This document shows positions 57,163 through 64,000 of a stretch of DNA of 64,000 nt, piece after piece. The stretch spans positions 1 to 64,000 of the forward strand of contig NZ_JAOQMX010000013.1 in assembly GCF_025960985.1 (NCBI RefSeq), in the 5' to 3' direction. Source of the stretch: Flavobacterium psychraerolatum (GTDB taxonomy: Bacteria > Bacteroidota > Bacteroidia > Flavobacteriales > Flavobacteriaceae). The position numbers were made by a program, and so were the translations under genes. A model generated the notes under the pieces. The model had not been told where the DNA came from, searched no databases, and saw only the letters and a program-made list of their open reading frames with translations. Within the stretch, counting starts at the first letter, position 1. Every line of letters starts with the position of its first letter.

Positions 57163-59796
57163 ATGGAATTAAAAACCTACCAAAAACAAGTCATTGACGA
57201 CTTAGAAAATTATTTTGAGTATTTACAAAACCATAAAAAAGCCGATACGGCTTTCAATACGTTTTGGCAGGACAAAGTAGGCTATTATAATCCACTGACT
57301 GGCGAAGGAATGCGTCCGTACCAAAACACCGTACCAGGAGCAGTACATTTGAGTATAAAAGTTCCCACAGCAGGCGGAAAAACTTTTATAGCATGCAATG
57401 CGCTCAAAACCATTTTTGACGCCATGCCAGATACTAAAACACGTGCTGTGGTTTGGCTTGTGCCTTGGAGTAACCTATTGGACCAAACCGTACGTAATCT
57501 TTCCAACCCTGAACATCCCTACTGCCAAAAACTAAATTCACTTTTCAACAATAGATTTCAAGTTTTTGAAAAACGAGACTTGTTACAAGGCGCAAGTTTC
57601 AATCCATCTTCAGTACAAGAACAACTGAGCATTATGGTCATGAATTTTGCTTCGATACGAGCAAAAAACAAAGAAGACCGTAAAATAAACGAACAAAATT
57701 CGAACTTAGCCAACTTTCAAATAAATGAAAACGACATACTTGAAGGAACCGAAAAAGAAGCTTTAATTAATGTTATTCGCAGTTTAAACCCCATTTTGGT
57801 AGTTGATGAAAGTCACAATGCCGAAAGTGATTTGAGTGTTGAAATGTTAAACAACCTCAACCCAAGTTTTATTCTAGATTTGACAGCAACGCCCAAACAA
57901 AATGCCAACATTGTAAGTTTGGTTTCAGCCATTGAACTCAAAAAAGAGCACATGGTCAAATTGCCCGTTATTGTATATAACCATCAAAATATTGAAAGTG
58001 TCATCGAAAGTGCCTTGCATTTACAACACAAACTTGAAAACGAGGCTAAAATTTTGGAAAGCAATGGCGGAAAATACATTCGTCCAATTGTTTTGTTTCA
58101 AGCGCAATCAAAAGGAAAGGAAGACAACACCACTTATGACAAACTAAAAGCACAACTCATTTCCATTGGGATTCCTGACGACCACATAAAAATTAAAACT
58201 GCCAACAAAGATGAATTGAAAGGAATTGATTTGATGAGTCCTAATTGTCCTGTTCGCTATATCATTACAATCAACGCATTAAAAGAAGGTTGGGATTGCC
58301 CATTTGCTTACATACTTGCTTCATTAGCCGACAAATCATCAGAAGTTGATGTAACTCAAATTTTAGGTCGTGTTTTGCGTCAACCTTATGTGATGAAACA
58401 TGATAGTACCATGCTAAATTTGTCGTATGTAATTACCGCTTCGGCAAAATTTCAAAATACGTTACAAAACATCATCAAGGGACTACAACAATCTGGTTTT
58501 AGCGAAAAAGACTATCGAGATAAGGATATCATGCCTGAATTAATAAAAGAAGAAGCTCAACAGGAAACCTTAGATAACTTTCTTTTTCCAGAACAAAGCA
58601 AAAAAACTGCTGACATTGAAAACGGTTTTGATGCTGAAAAAATAGTATTCAACCCGGAACAGATAAGCGCAACAAACGCAAGTGTTTTTGAAATGGAAGA
58701 AATGGCAATCTCTCAAAATGAGCAATTTCTAAAGCAAATTAAAAATCAAGACAATAGCGATTTCGCCTTAAAAACCTTTACAGAAGTGGGAATAAAAGTG
58801 AAACAATACAAAATGCGTGAAAATGTAGCGCAACAAGCCCAAAAAATCATCCTACCAAAATTTGTAATTGAAACACCCAAAAACGAATTTTTGCTAATGG
58901 ATGACGGAGCAACGGCATTACTGGACAGAGTAAATCTTTTGAAAAATTTCAAACTATCAGACAAAGACATTCAAATTGCTTTTAAAAGCATTACATCTGA
59001 TTTGTACAAAATAGACACCGAAGAAATAGGAAACGGCGAATATAAAATGTCTCCTTTTAAGATTGAAAACAATTCTGTTCAGGAGCAGATTACCAATTAT
59101 ATTTTGGCAAAACCCAAAGAAGGACAAATCAAAGATTTAGTTCACTTTGTAGTGAAACAAATTGACAAAATGCCACCAATTGCACATACCGAAATTAAAA
59201 AGTATGTTACAAGAATTTTGGAAAACATGTCGGCACAGGAATTAATAGACTTTAACCAATACAATTTATCGTATGCCGATTTGATTAAGAAAAAAATCAA
59301 TGATTTGGCAGATACTTGTGCCGAGGAAGTTTTTAATGATTGGTTGGCTATAAACAAAATAAAAACAGAAACAGTTTGGAAATTTGAAACTGCTATCATA
59401 CCATCTCGCATTGGAAACGATATTGGAAACTCCCTTTATGTTCATGAAGGAGATATGAATGGACTGGAACAGCAGTTCATTTTGGAGATTTCCAGTTTTT
59501 CGAATATTGCCTTTTGGCACCGTAATTTGGGAAGAGGAAAAGGCTTTGCTTTGAATGGTTACAAATCCAATCATTATCCAGACTTTATATTAGTGACCAA
59601 AAATAACAAAGTGATTATAGTCGAAACCAAAGGTTCTGACAGAGACAACTCTGATAGTGCTGCCAAATTACGATTAGGTAAAGCATGGTCTACTGCCTCG
59701 GGTAGCAACTATGTGTATATGATGGTATTTGACAAGAATGCCATTGATGGTGCTTATAATCTAGAAAAAGCAATTTCCTTAATTCAGCAGATGTAA
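57163..59796 (+). CDS. res: Type III restriction enzyme subunit (Res)
   Basis: The 877-residue protein is a superfamily 2 helicase with an endonuclease domain. Walker A TAGGKTFIACNAL is near residue 70, DESH (VVDESHNAES) near 213, and the RecA2 motif VTQILGRVLRQPY follows. The C-terminal nuclease core has HYPDFILVTKNNKVIIVETKG, a complete PD-(D/E)XK site. Type III Res needs Mod to recognise DNA and cleaves away from paired unmodified sites. The start at 57163 is an ATG with good family resemblance (MELKTYQKQVIDDLENYF); a GTG at 57136 falls in repeat sequence. All key motifs are intact. Confidence 0.9.
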   Translation: MELKTYQKQVIDDLENYFEYLQNHKKADTAFNTFWQDKVGYYNPLTGEGMRPYQNTVPGAVHLSIKVPTAGGKTFIACNALKTIFDAMPDTKTRAVVWLVPWSNLLDQTVRNLSNPEHPYCQKLNSLFNNRFQVFEKRDLLQGASFNPSSVQEQLSIMVMNFASIRAKNKEDRKINEQNSNLANFQINENDILEGTEKEALINVIRSLNPILVVDESHNAESDLSVEMLNNLNPSFILDLTATPKQNANIVSLVSAIELKKEHMVKLPVIVYNHQNIESVIESALHLQHKLENEAKILESNGGKYIRPIVLFQAQSKGKEDNTTYDKLKAQLISIGIPDDHIKIKTANKDELKGIDLMSPNCPVRYIITINALKEGWDCPFAYILASLADKSSEVDVTQILGRVLRQPYVMKHDSTMLNLSYVITASAKFQNTLQNIIKGLQQSGFSEKDYRDKDIMPELIKEEAQQETLDNFLFPEQSKKTADIENGFDAEKIVFNPEQISATNASVFEMEEMAISQNEQFLKQIKNQDNSDFALKTFTEVGIKVKQYKMRENVAQQAQKIILPKFVIETPKNEFLLMDDGATALLDRVNLLKNFKLSDKDIQIAFKSITSDLYKIDTEEIGNGEYKMSPFKIENNSVQEQITNYILAKPKEGQIKDLVHFVVKQIDKMPPIAHTEIKKYVTRILENMSAQELIDFNQYNLSYADLIKKKINDLADTCAEEVFNDWLAINKIKTETVWKFETAIIPSRIGNDIGNSLYVHEGDMNGLEQQFILEISSFSNIAFWHRNLGRGKGFALNGYKSNHYPDFILVTKNNKVIIVETKGSDRDNSDSAAKLRLGKAWSTASGSNYVYMMVFDKNAIDGAYNLEKAISLIQQM

Positions 59797-59963
59797 AATT
59801 TAAATATATATACCAGTGAAAAAAGTTGTAAAAGGAGGCTGTTAGCGGTAAACCCCTTGAAAAACTGAAAATTGATGTGCAACTTTACTGAGACGCTTTC
59901 AGCGTGACAACTGTTTCGAGTATTGGTCGCCAAAAACCATGGCTAAACAGAATAGGGAAGAAA

Positions 59964-60100
59964 CAAAAAAACCTAGAGCAAAGTCTGGGTTTATAGTATT
60001 TTCTAGTTCAAAACAAAAAATAAAATATCGTTTTCTAAATCTATTTTTAATCCTTTGATTAATTTGGAGGGATCAATTATTGACTGCAGATGCAATTTTA
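59964..60100 (-). pseudogene. Decayed 3' fragment of the XRE regulator gene, with terminator copy 3
   Basis: The segment 59964-60074 closely matches 55001-55111, including the hairpin (AACCTAGA...TCTGGGTT, one base changed) and the regulator's C-terminal coding sequence. On the minus strand it reads KIASAVN, then after a one-base frameshift DPSKLIKGLKIDLENDI. The stop codon is lost, so translation would run on to VLN. Similarity fades upstream of about 60100. No N-terminal half remains. It lies beyond res, so the restriction genes are flanked by direct repeats. Confidence 0.75.
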
Positions 60101-60109
60101 ATATCAAAA

Positions 60110-60195
60110 CCGCATTAGGGATAGAAGCGGTATCCTTTGATGAAATGAAATGGAATCAAAGATATAGCGGATAGCCCGACCGTAGGGAATGCCCA
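60110..60195. repeat. Structured intergenic repeat (family copy D)
   Basis: Conserved blocks TAGGGATAGAAGCGG (60116-60130) and GGATAGCCCGAC (60169-60180) enclose a stem, CTTTGAT at 60135-60141 with ATCAAAG at 60155-60161. The ends GCATTAGGG and GGAATGCCC are partly complementary. This is the copy closest to the form I recall as widespread in Bacteroidota. Confidence 0.7.
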
Positions 60196-60244
60196 AATCA
60201 TACGACGCAAATTTGAGAAAAATTGAACACAGACGAAATAAAAA

Positions 60245-60270
60245 AATCCCATTTCTCTCGAAACGGGATT
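60245..60270 (-). terminator. Terminator of the DUF2807 gene
   Basis: AATCCCATTTC pairs with GAAACGGGATT around a four-base loop, with one mismatch. A poly-A tract at 60240-60246 gives a T-run on the minus strand. It follows the leftward DUF2807 gene. Confidence 0.75.
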
Positions 60271-60292
60271 CTAGTGTATTACATCTTACTGA

Positions 60293-61123
60293 TTATCTCT
60301 TCAACAACTCCGATTTTCCATGAAATCCATTCATGATTACTTTTGGAGAGTTGTACAAGTACAGTTTTGAATTACCTTCTAGAAAAATGGCGATTTCTTT
60401 GGAACAGTTTAAGGTTGCTTGTGAGCCATCTTGCTGCTTGACATCAGCAGTACGGGTCATTAATTTTTCAGCTTTCAAAACAGGCTTACCTACAAGGCTC
60501 AATCTTAAATTCTCGGCGTCACCACTAACCGTCAGCTCCGCACTTTTATACAATTGCAAATCCAAAGAAGCTGTTTTTAGTATTAATTCAGCATCTACCT
60601 TATCATTCAAAATCATTTTAACCGACTCTCCTTGTAAATTTAATTCGCCATCAGCACTATTGCTCAAGCTAAAATTGATATTTTTCGCATTGATATTTAA
60701 TTTCATTTTCGAATCATCTTTACCCATAATATCAAAATCCTCTGCAACTACTAGCGATCCTAATTGTTTCAAAACAGCATCATCATACAATTTGATTGCA
60801 TGTATTTTGGCCACATTCAATATAATTTCGATTCGCTTGCTTGAAGTAATTTTGGCAGAAGTCCCAATTCTCAGGACACTATCAACCACTTCAAATTTGA
60901 TGACATCGTGTAGATTCGAATCGGCTTTCAAAAAATAATTACTACTTGAGTTTCCAGCCGTAAAAGTTATTTTTAAATCGTCATGCACCTCGACAGTATC
61001 AAATCCACCTAGATCATAGGTCTTTTCAACTACAATTTTATCTCCTTTGATTTTTACTTTTTTTTGTGCTTGTAACGAAGCTACAAATGTTAATAAAAAC
61101 AGTGTTAGTAGTGTTTTTTTCAT
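60293..61123 (-). CDS. Secreted DUF2807 protein (putative adhesin-head GIN domain)
   Basis: The protein has about 276 residues with a signal peptide (LLTLFLLTFVASLQAQ). The body is a series of short beta strands typical of DUF2807: YDLGGFDTVEVHDDLKITF, then repeats such as IHAIKLYDDAVLKQLGSLVV and KSAELTVSGDAENLRL. The fold is a beta helix; many Bacteroidota encode several copies and their role is unclear. I start at the ATG at 61123, after which the signal peptide follows directly. It is the last gene of a likely operon led by the ECF sigma factor. Confidence 0.8.
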   Translation of the reverse strand: MKKTLLTLFLLTFVASLQAQKKVKIKGDKIVVEKTYDLGGFDTVEVHDDLKITFTAGNSSSNYFLKADSNLHDVIKFEVVDSVLRIGTSAKITSSKRIEIILNVAKIHAIKLYDDAVLKQLGSLVVAEDFDIMGKDDSKMKLNINAKNINFSLSNSADGELNLQGESVKMILNDKVDAELILKTASLDLQLYKSAELTVSGDAENLRLSLVGKPVLKAEKLMTRTADVKQQDGSQATLNCSKEIAIFLEGNSKLYLYNSPKVIMNGFHGKSELLKR

Positions 61124-61161
61124 AATGTTAGTTTTTAAATTATTAGTTTTAATATTCATAA

Positions 61162-61989
61162 TTACTCCTTAACTTCAACTGTATTTTCAACGATTTGAAG
61201 AATTGGAATAATTACTTTTCCTGTTACAGTTTTCAGTGTCATACTGATGTTTTCAATAGCAACTATTTCGCCTTCTTGACCATTGACCTTAATATATTCG
61301 CCAACGGTATAGTTTTTTCTAGCATAAAATGTGAGGAGCAAATTGGTGATTACATCTTTCGATCCTAGTCCAAAAGCCAAGACAAAAGTGAGTAAAAAAG
61401 CACCCAAAATAATAGTCACATTGTTGGTGATGATGGTAGTGTCAACGCCTGCTTGATTGAGCGCAGTGATGGTCACCAAAATTGCAATACCATAAAAAGC
61501 CATGCTACTGATCACTTTTCCTCCGCTCATGCTGAGTGAAGTAAACAAGCCAGAAATTGCTTTTCGAACAAAATTGGCAATATAAACGCCGATCATAAAC
61601 AAGGCCAACGCACTAAATAATTTTGGCAAGTAACGCAATAGATTACTGATTTCGACAGAGATTATTGTCCACTGCATGACATCGGCAGCGATAATCATGA
61701 ACACCAAAATTAAAATCCAGCGCACAAAACCAATAATTATCTCAGAAATATTGATCTTATACTCTGATTTTCCGAACAAATCTGATTCATTTATTTTTTC
61801 GCCTACTTTATCAATACTCGATACAGCAAGGGCTTTTCTTAGAATAAAAATTAATCCTTTTGAAATTGCCCAACCTATTACCAACACAAGAATGGCATAA
61901 ATAAAGCTAATCAATCCCTCGCCAATTTTAAAGAAGAGCGTATTAATCGTGTTTAACGTATCGGATTGTAATTGATCTAAAACTTCCAT
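61162..61989 (-). CDS. Mechanosensitive-channel-like membrane protein
   Basis: The protein has about 275 residues. Paired TM_helix segments (ISFIYAILVLVIGWAISKGL and the LFSALALFMIGVYIANFVRK region) resemble the conserved TM helix repeats of small mechanosensitive channel homologues. The C-terminal half has an MscS-like segment (FGLGSKDVITNLLLTFYARK, GEYIKVNGQEGEIVAIENIS). The start at 61989 (MEVLDQLQ) removes a 19-residue segment lacking resemblance. It lies 7 bases after the small-protein gene. Confidence 0.8.
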   Translation of the reverse strand: MEVLDQLQSDTLNTINTLFFKIGEGLISFIYAILVLVIGWAISKGLIFILRKALAVSSIDKVGEKINESDLFGKSEYKINISEIIIGFVRWILILVFMIIAADVMQWTIISVEISNLLRYLPKLFSALALFMIGVYIANFVRKAISGLFTSLSMSGGKVISSMAFYGIAILVTITALNQAGVDTTIITNNVTIILGAFLLTFVLAFGLGSKDVITNLLLTFYARKNYTVGEYIKVNGQEGEIVAIENISMTLKTVTGKVIIPILQIVENTVEVKE

Positions 61990-61996
61990 ATTCTTA

Positions 61997-62197
61997 TTAT
62001 TTTGTGTCGTTGTTATTTTTAGATTTCGTTTTAAACATACCCTCAATGGTTGAAGCGTAGTTTGACGAAAACAAGCTAGTCACTTCCAAAATGAATTTAA
62101 CGGTATTTACGTCGTCCATCACTTTTTTCTTCAAGTCGTGCGGTACTTCTTGCTGAGGAAGACCTATTTTTTTGAAAGGATTTTCATTTTCCATCAT
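61997..62197 (-). CDS. Small conserved protein coupled to the sigma factor gene
   Basis: This 66-residue charged protein (ENENPFKKIGLPQQEVPHDL...) has no membrane segment or signal peptide. Its ATG overlaps the sigma-factor stop (ATGATGG with TGA at 62196-62194), so it is translationally coupled to that gene. Position suggests it could act with the sigma factor, perhaps as a regulator, but it does not resemble a classical membrane anti-sigma factor. Family not recognised. Confidence 0.65.
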   Translation of the reverse strand: MMENENPFKKIGLPQQEVPHDLKKKVMDDVNTVKFILEVTSLFSSNYASTIEGMFKTKSKNNNDTK

Positions 62198-62760
62198 ACA
62201 TCTATTTTATTATACAATTCGGCTATTTTTGTTTTGGCTCTCGAGAGGCGCATTTTTACGGCGCTTTCTGATAGTTCCAACACCTCTTGAAGTTCTTTGA
62301 TCGAAGCTTCGTCTTGGTATTTCATTTGCAATATCATTCGGTCCTCGGGCGGAATTAATGTCAGTGCTTTTTCAAGTTTATCCACTTGCATTTGCGACAG
62401 GCTGTAATCACTAACTTCGATAGCGACATCATATTGCTCTTCTATTTGGTTCGAATGAGAGGCCATTTGTCGTTCTTTATCGCGACTCAAATAATTGACA
62501 CAAAAATTATAGGTAACAGAATACAACCAAGTAGAAAATTTAGAATTCCCTTTGAAGGTGGCGATTTTGACAAAAACATGCAAAAACACATCTTGAGTCA
62601 AATCTTTGGCTTCATCAACCGAACGCACAAAGCCATAACATTTATTATACACCAAATGTTCGTATCGATCGTACAGCACTCCAAAAAGTACGGTATCATT
62701 TGTTTTCCCTATTTTTGAAGCTAATTCTTCATCAAGAATGCCATCGTAATTTTTGACCAT
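62194..62760 (-). CDS. ECF-type sigma-70 factor
   Basis: The 188-residue protein has region 2 (YDRYEHLVYNKCYGFVRSVDE, DLTQDVFLHVFVKIATFKGN and STWLYSVTYNFCVNYLSR) and region 4 (ALTLIPPEDRMILQMKYQDE, then SIKELQEVLELSESAVKMRL). It directs RNA polymerase to a dedicated promoter set. It is the first gene of a sigma factor - small protein - channel - DUF2807 cluster on the minus strand. The stop codon overlaps the next start. No clear anti-sigma membrane partner is present. Confidence 0.9.
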   Translation of the reverse strand: MVKNYDGILDEELASKIGKTNDTVLFGVLYDRYEHLVYNKCYGFVRSVDEAKDLTQDVFLHVFVKIATFKGNSKFSTWLYSVTYNFCVNYLSRDKERQMASHSNQIEEQYDVAIEVSDYSLSQMQVDKLEKALTLIPPEDRMILQMKYQDEASIKELQEVLELSESAVKMRLSRAKTKIAELYNKIDV

Positions 62761-62817
62761 ACACCTTCTTTACATCTTTTAACCAAAAAAGCACTTTTAC
62801 TACACTAAATAAAGGTT

Positions 62818-63816
62818 TTAGTCTCGTACGTCAAAGCTCACTTCTACTCTACGTGCTGCTGCAGCGTCTACGCTTGTAGCATCTACACCATGATATTCAG
62901 ACGAAATTCTATTTGCAGGAACTCCTTCTTGTATCAAATATTGTTTAACAGCATCGTTTCGTAACATAGACAATTTGGTATTGTAGGCTACATTACCCGA
63001 TTTACTAGCATAACCATCAAGAAAAACTTGTAAACTTGGGTTCAAAGTCAAATCATCTAATAGTTGGTGTAAGCGAAGTGCATCTGTACCACTAATTTTG
63101 GCTGAATTATTATCGAAATAAACCTTGGCTTGTATTTTGGCAAATTTTTCTTTTAGCAATTGCACAGCGGTAATAGTTGTAATTGCTGGTGCAATAATTG
63201 TGCTTGTTGTTGGGGTTGCCGTTGTATCAGTAAGGACAACCAAACTTTCTACAGGCGCTACAGTGACCACCTCTTTTGGTTGCGCTTTTGGCTGTACCAC
63301 AACAGCTACAGCAGCAGGAACCGCAACTGTATTAACTGTTTGCAAAGTCAACAGCCGCTCTTGATTGCGTAATATAGCATCGTATTTGGAATTTAAGTCA
63401 CTTAACTGACGCTCATAATTACGACTGTCTTCGCTTACCAAAGCTGGTTTTTGGTACGCGCTGTTAGCATTGTAGACCGTATCTCGGGTTACCACTGTTT
63501 TTAATGTAGACAAATATACTGTATCACGCACTACAGCACGTTTTGAAACAGTATCTATTTTTGACCTCAAAGATGCTAAGTCATTTTCTAGCACACGCAT
63601 ACGTTGCATCACGCTATCGTTGGCAACTGTTTTTGATGCCAACAAAATTTGTGATGTTACTGCTTGTTTATCAAGTGTACTATTGTCTTGTTTTTTAAAT
63701 TTTTGTAAAATCGAAATCAAATGTGCTTTTGATATTACGATTTCGCCTTCTTGTTGTGTTTGCCCATAAAAAGTAGAACAAACTAGAAATAAGATAAAAG
63801 ATATTTTTGTTTTCAT
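62818..63816 (-). CDS. OmpA-family outer-membrane protein
   Basis: The protein has about 332 residues with a signal peptide (ISFILFLVCSTFYGQ) after the ATG at 63816. A long coiled-coil and Val/Ala/Thr-rich linker follows (about residues 70-215). The C-terminal OmpA domain has AKVYFDNNSAKISGTDALRL and LQVFLDGYASKSGNVAYN, with peptidoglycan-binding residues AYNTKLSMLRNDAV, though the usual DxxG and NxxLSxxRA motifs are altered. It anchors the outer membrane to peptidoglycan. Near the right edge and oriented like the ECF cluster downstream. Confidence 0.85.
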   Translation of the reverse strand: MKTKISFILFLVCSTFYGQTQQEGEIVISKAHLISILQKFKKQDNSTLDKQAVTSQILLASKTVANDSVMQRMRVLENDLASLRSKIDTVSKRAVVRDTVYLSTLKTVVTRDTVYNANSAYQKPALVSEDSRNYERQLSDLNSKYDAILRNQERLLTLQTVNTVAVPAAVAVVVQPKAQPKEVVTVAPVESLVVLTDTTATPTTSTIIAPAITTITAVQLLKEKFAKIQAKVYFDNNSAKISGTDALRLHQLLDDLTLNPSLQVFLDGYASKSGNVAYNTKLSMLRNDAVKQYLIQEGVPANRISSEYHGVDATSVDAAAARRVEVSFDVRD

Positions 63817-64000
63817 AAATAGTAATTTTAAAATTTTAATCGAAAGCGACTCGTCCTTAAGCAACATTCTTTTCGAATAACAAACTTACTGTGTAAGTCC
63901 GGAATTATTGGTCAAAGTAACAAAAGTAAAACGTATGACTTACATTATAAGGTATGTATTTTTTATCAAAACGCAGTTCTATTTGCGGTACTTATCATTA

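Larger units (their letters stand above)
59797..60292. other. Gene-free region after res
   Basis: This 496-base stretch holds no intact gene. It contains an unassigned segment (59810-59963), a decayed copy of the regulator's 3' end and terminator (59964-60100), structured repeat copy D (60110-60195) and a terminator (60245-60270). It looks like the scarred edge of the restriction island. Confidence 0.6.

Noticed and set aside
63125..63372. Plus-strand ORFs opposite the OmpA-like gene
   Set aside because: They are antisense to its repetitive Val/Ala/Thr linker; composition explains the open frames.

Overview
The window comes from a member of the Bacteroidota, almost certainly a Flavobacterium or close relative. 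The evidence is a low-GC chromosome, repeated promoter boxes of the form TAnnTTTG (the Bacteroidota -7 element), a complete gldK-gldL-gldM-gldN set (type IX secretion and gliding core), an XrtF exosortase pair and several families known from flavobacteria. No rRNA, tRNA, CRISPR array or transposase was found.

Layout. 1-10 kb: the start of a xylulokinase-type gene leaving the window on the left, a gene-poor AT-rich stretch, truC, a hemolysin III family membrane protein, a succinate-semialdehyde dehydrogenase, an SDR protein, a secreted leucine-rich-repeat protein, a pterin carbinolamine dehydratase, a FemAB/GNAT-like protein, and a divergent lipid kinase / App1-type phosphatase pair. 10-22 kb: an ABC-F ATPase, a DUF983 protein, a DAO-type oxidoreductase, the gldKLMN operon, a degenerate arginase-fold protein and topA. 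22-28 kb: a glycerol regulon (DeoR-type regulator diverging from glpD-glpK-glpF and a putative outer-membrane protein) with a visible operator over the promoter. 28-36 kb: miaB, a GxxExxY gene between 33-bp inverted repeats, a sigma-54 activator, lptE, a conserved repeat protein, secG, and groES-groEL. 36-48 kb: an MG2/plug-like secreted protein, a DedA protein, and a four-gene cluster of three transglutaminase-like proteins, one fused to DUF2126, plus a circularly permuted ATP-grasp/alpha-E fusion. 47-54 kb: XrtF and its partner, a free-methionine sulfoxide reductase, two tandem YwqK/TonB-C paralogues, rpsO and pnp. 54-60 kb: an accessory island with an Abi_2 HEPN protein, an XRE regulator and a type III restriction-modification pair. 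60-64 kb: a DUF2807 protein, a mechanosensitive-channel-like protein, a small protein, an ECF sigma factor and an OmpA-like protein.

Points of most interest: the GxxExxY cassette (a PD-(D/E)XK-like protein between matching terminal inverted repeats); the island at 54-60 kb, which ends in a decayed copy of the 3' end of its own regulator gene and has a repeat inserted in frame inside the methyltransferase; a four-copy family of structured intergenic repeats; and an arginase-fold protein beside the gliding operon that has lost several metal ligands. Start codons were moved inward from the longest reading frame wherever a signal peptide, family length or promoter position argued for it.
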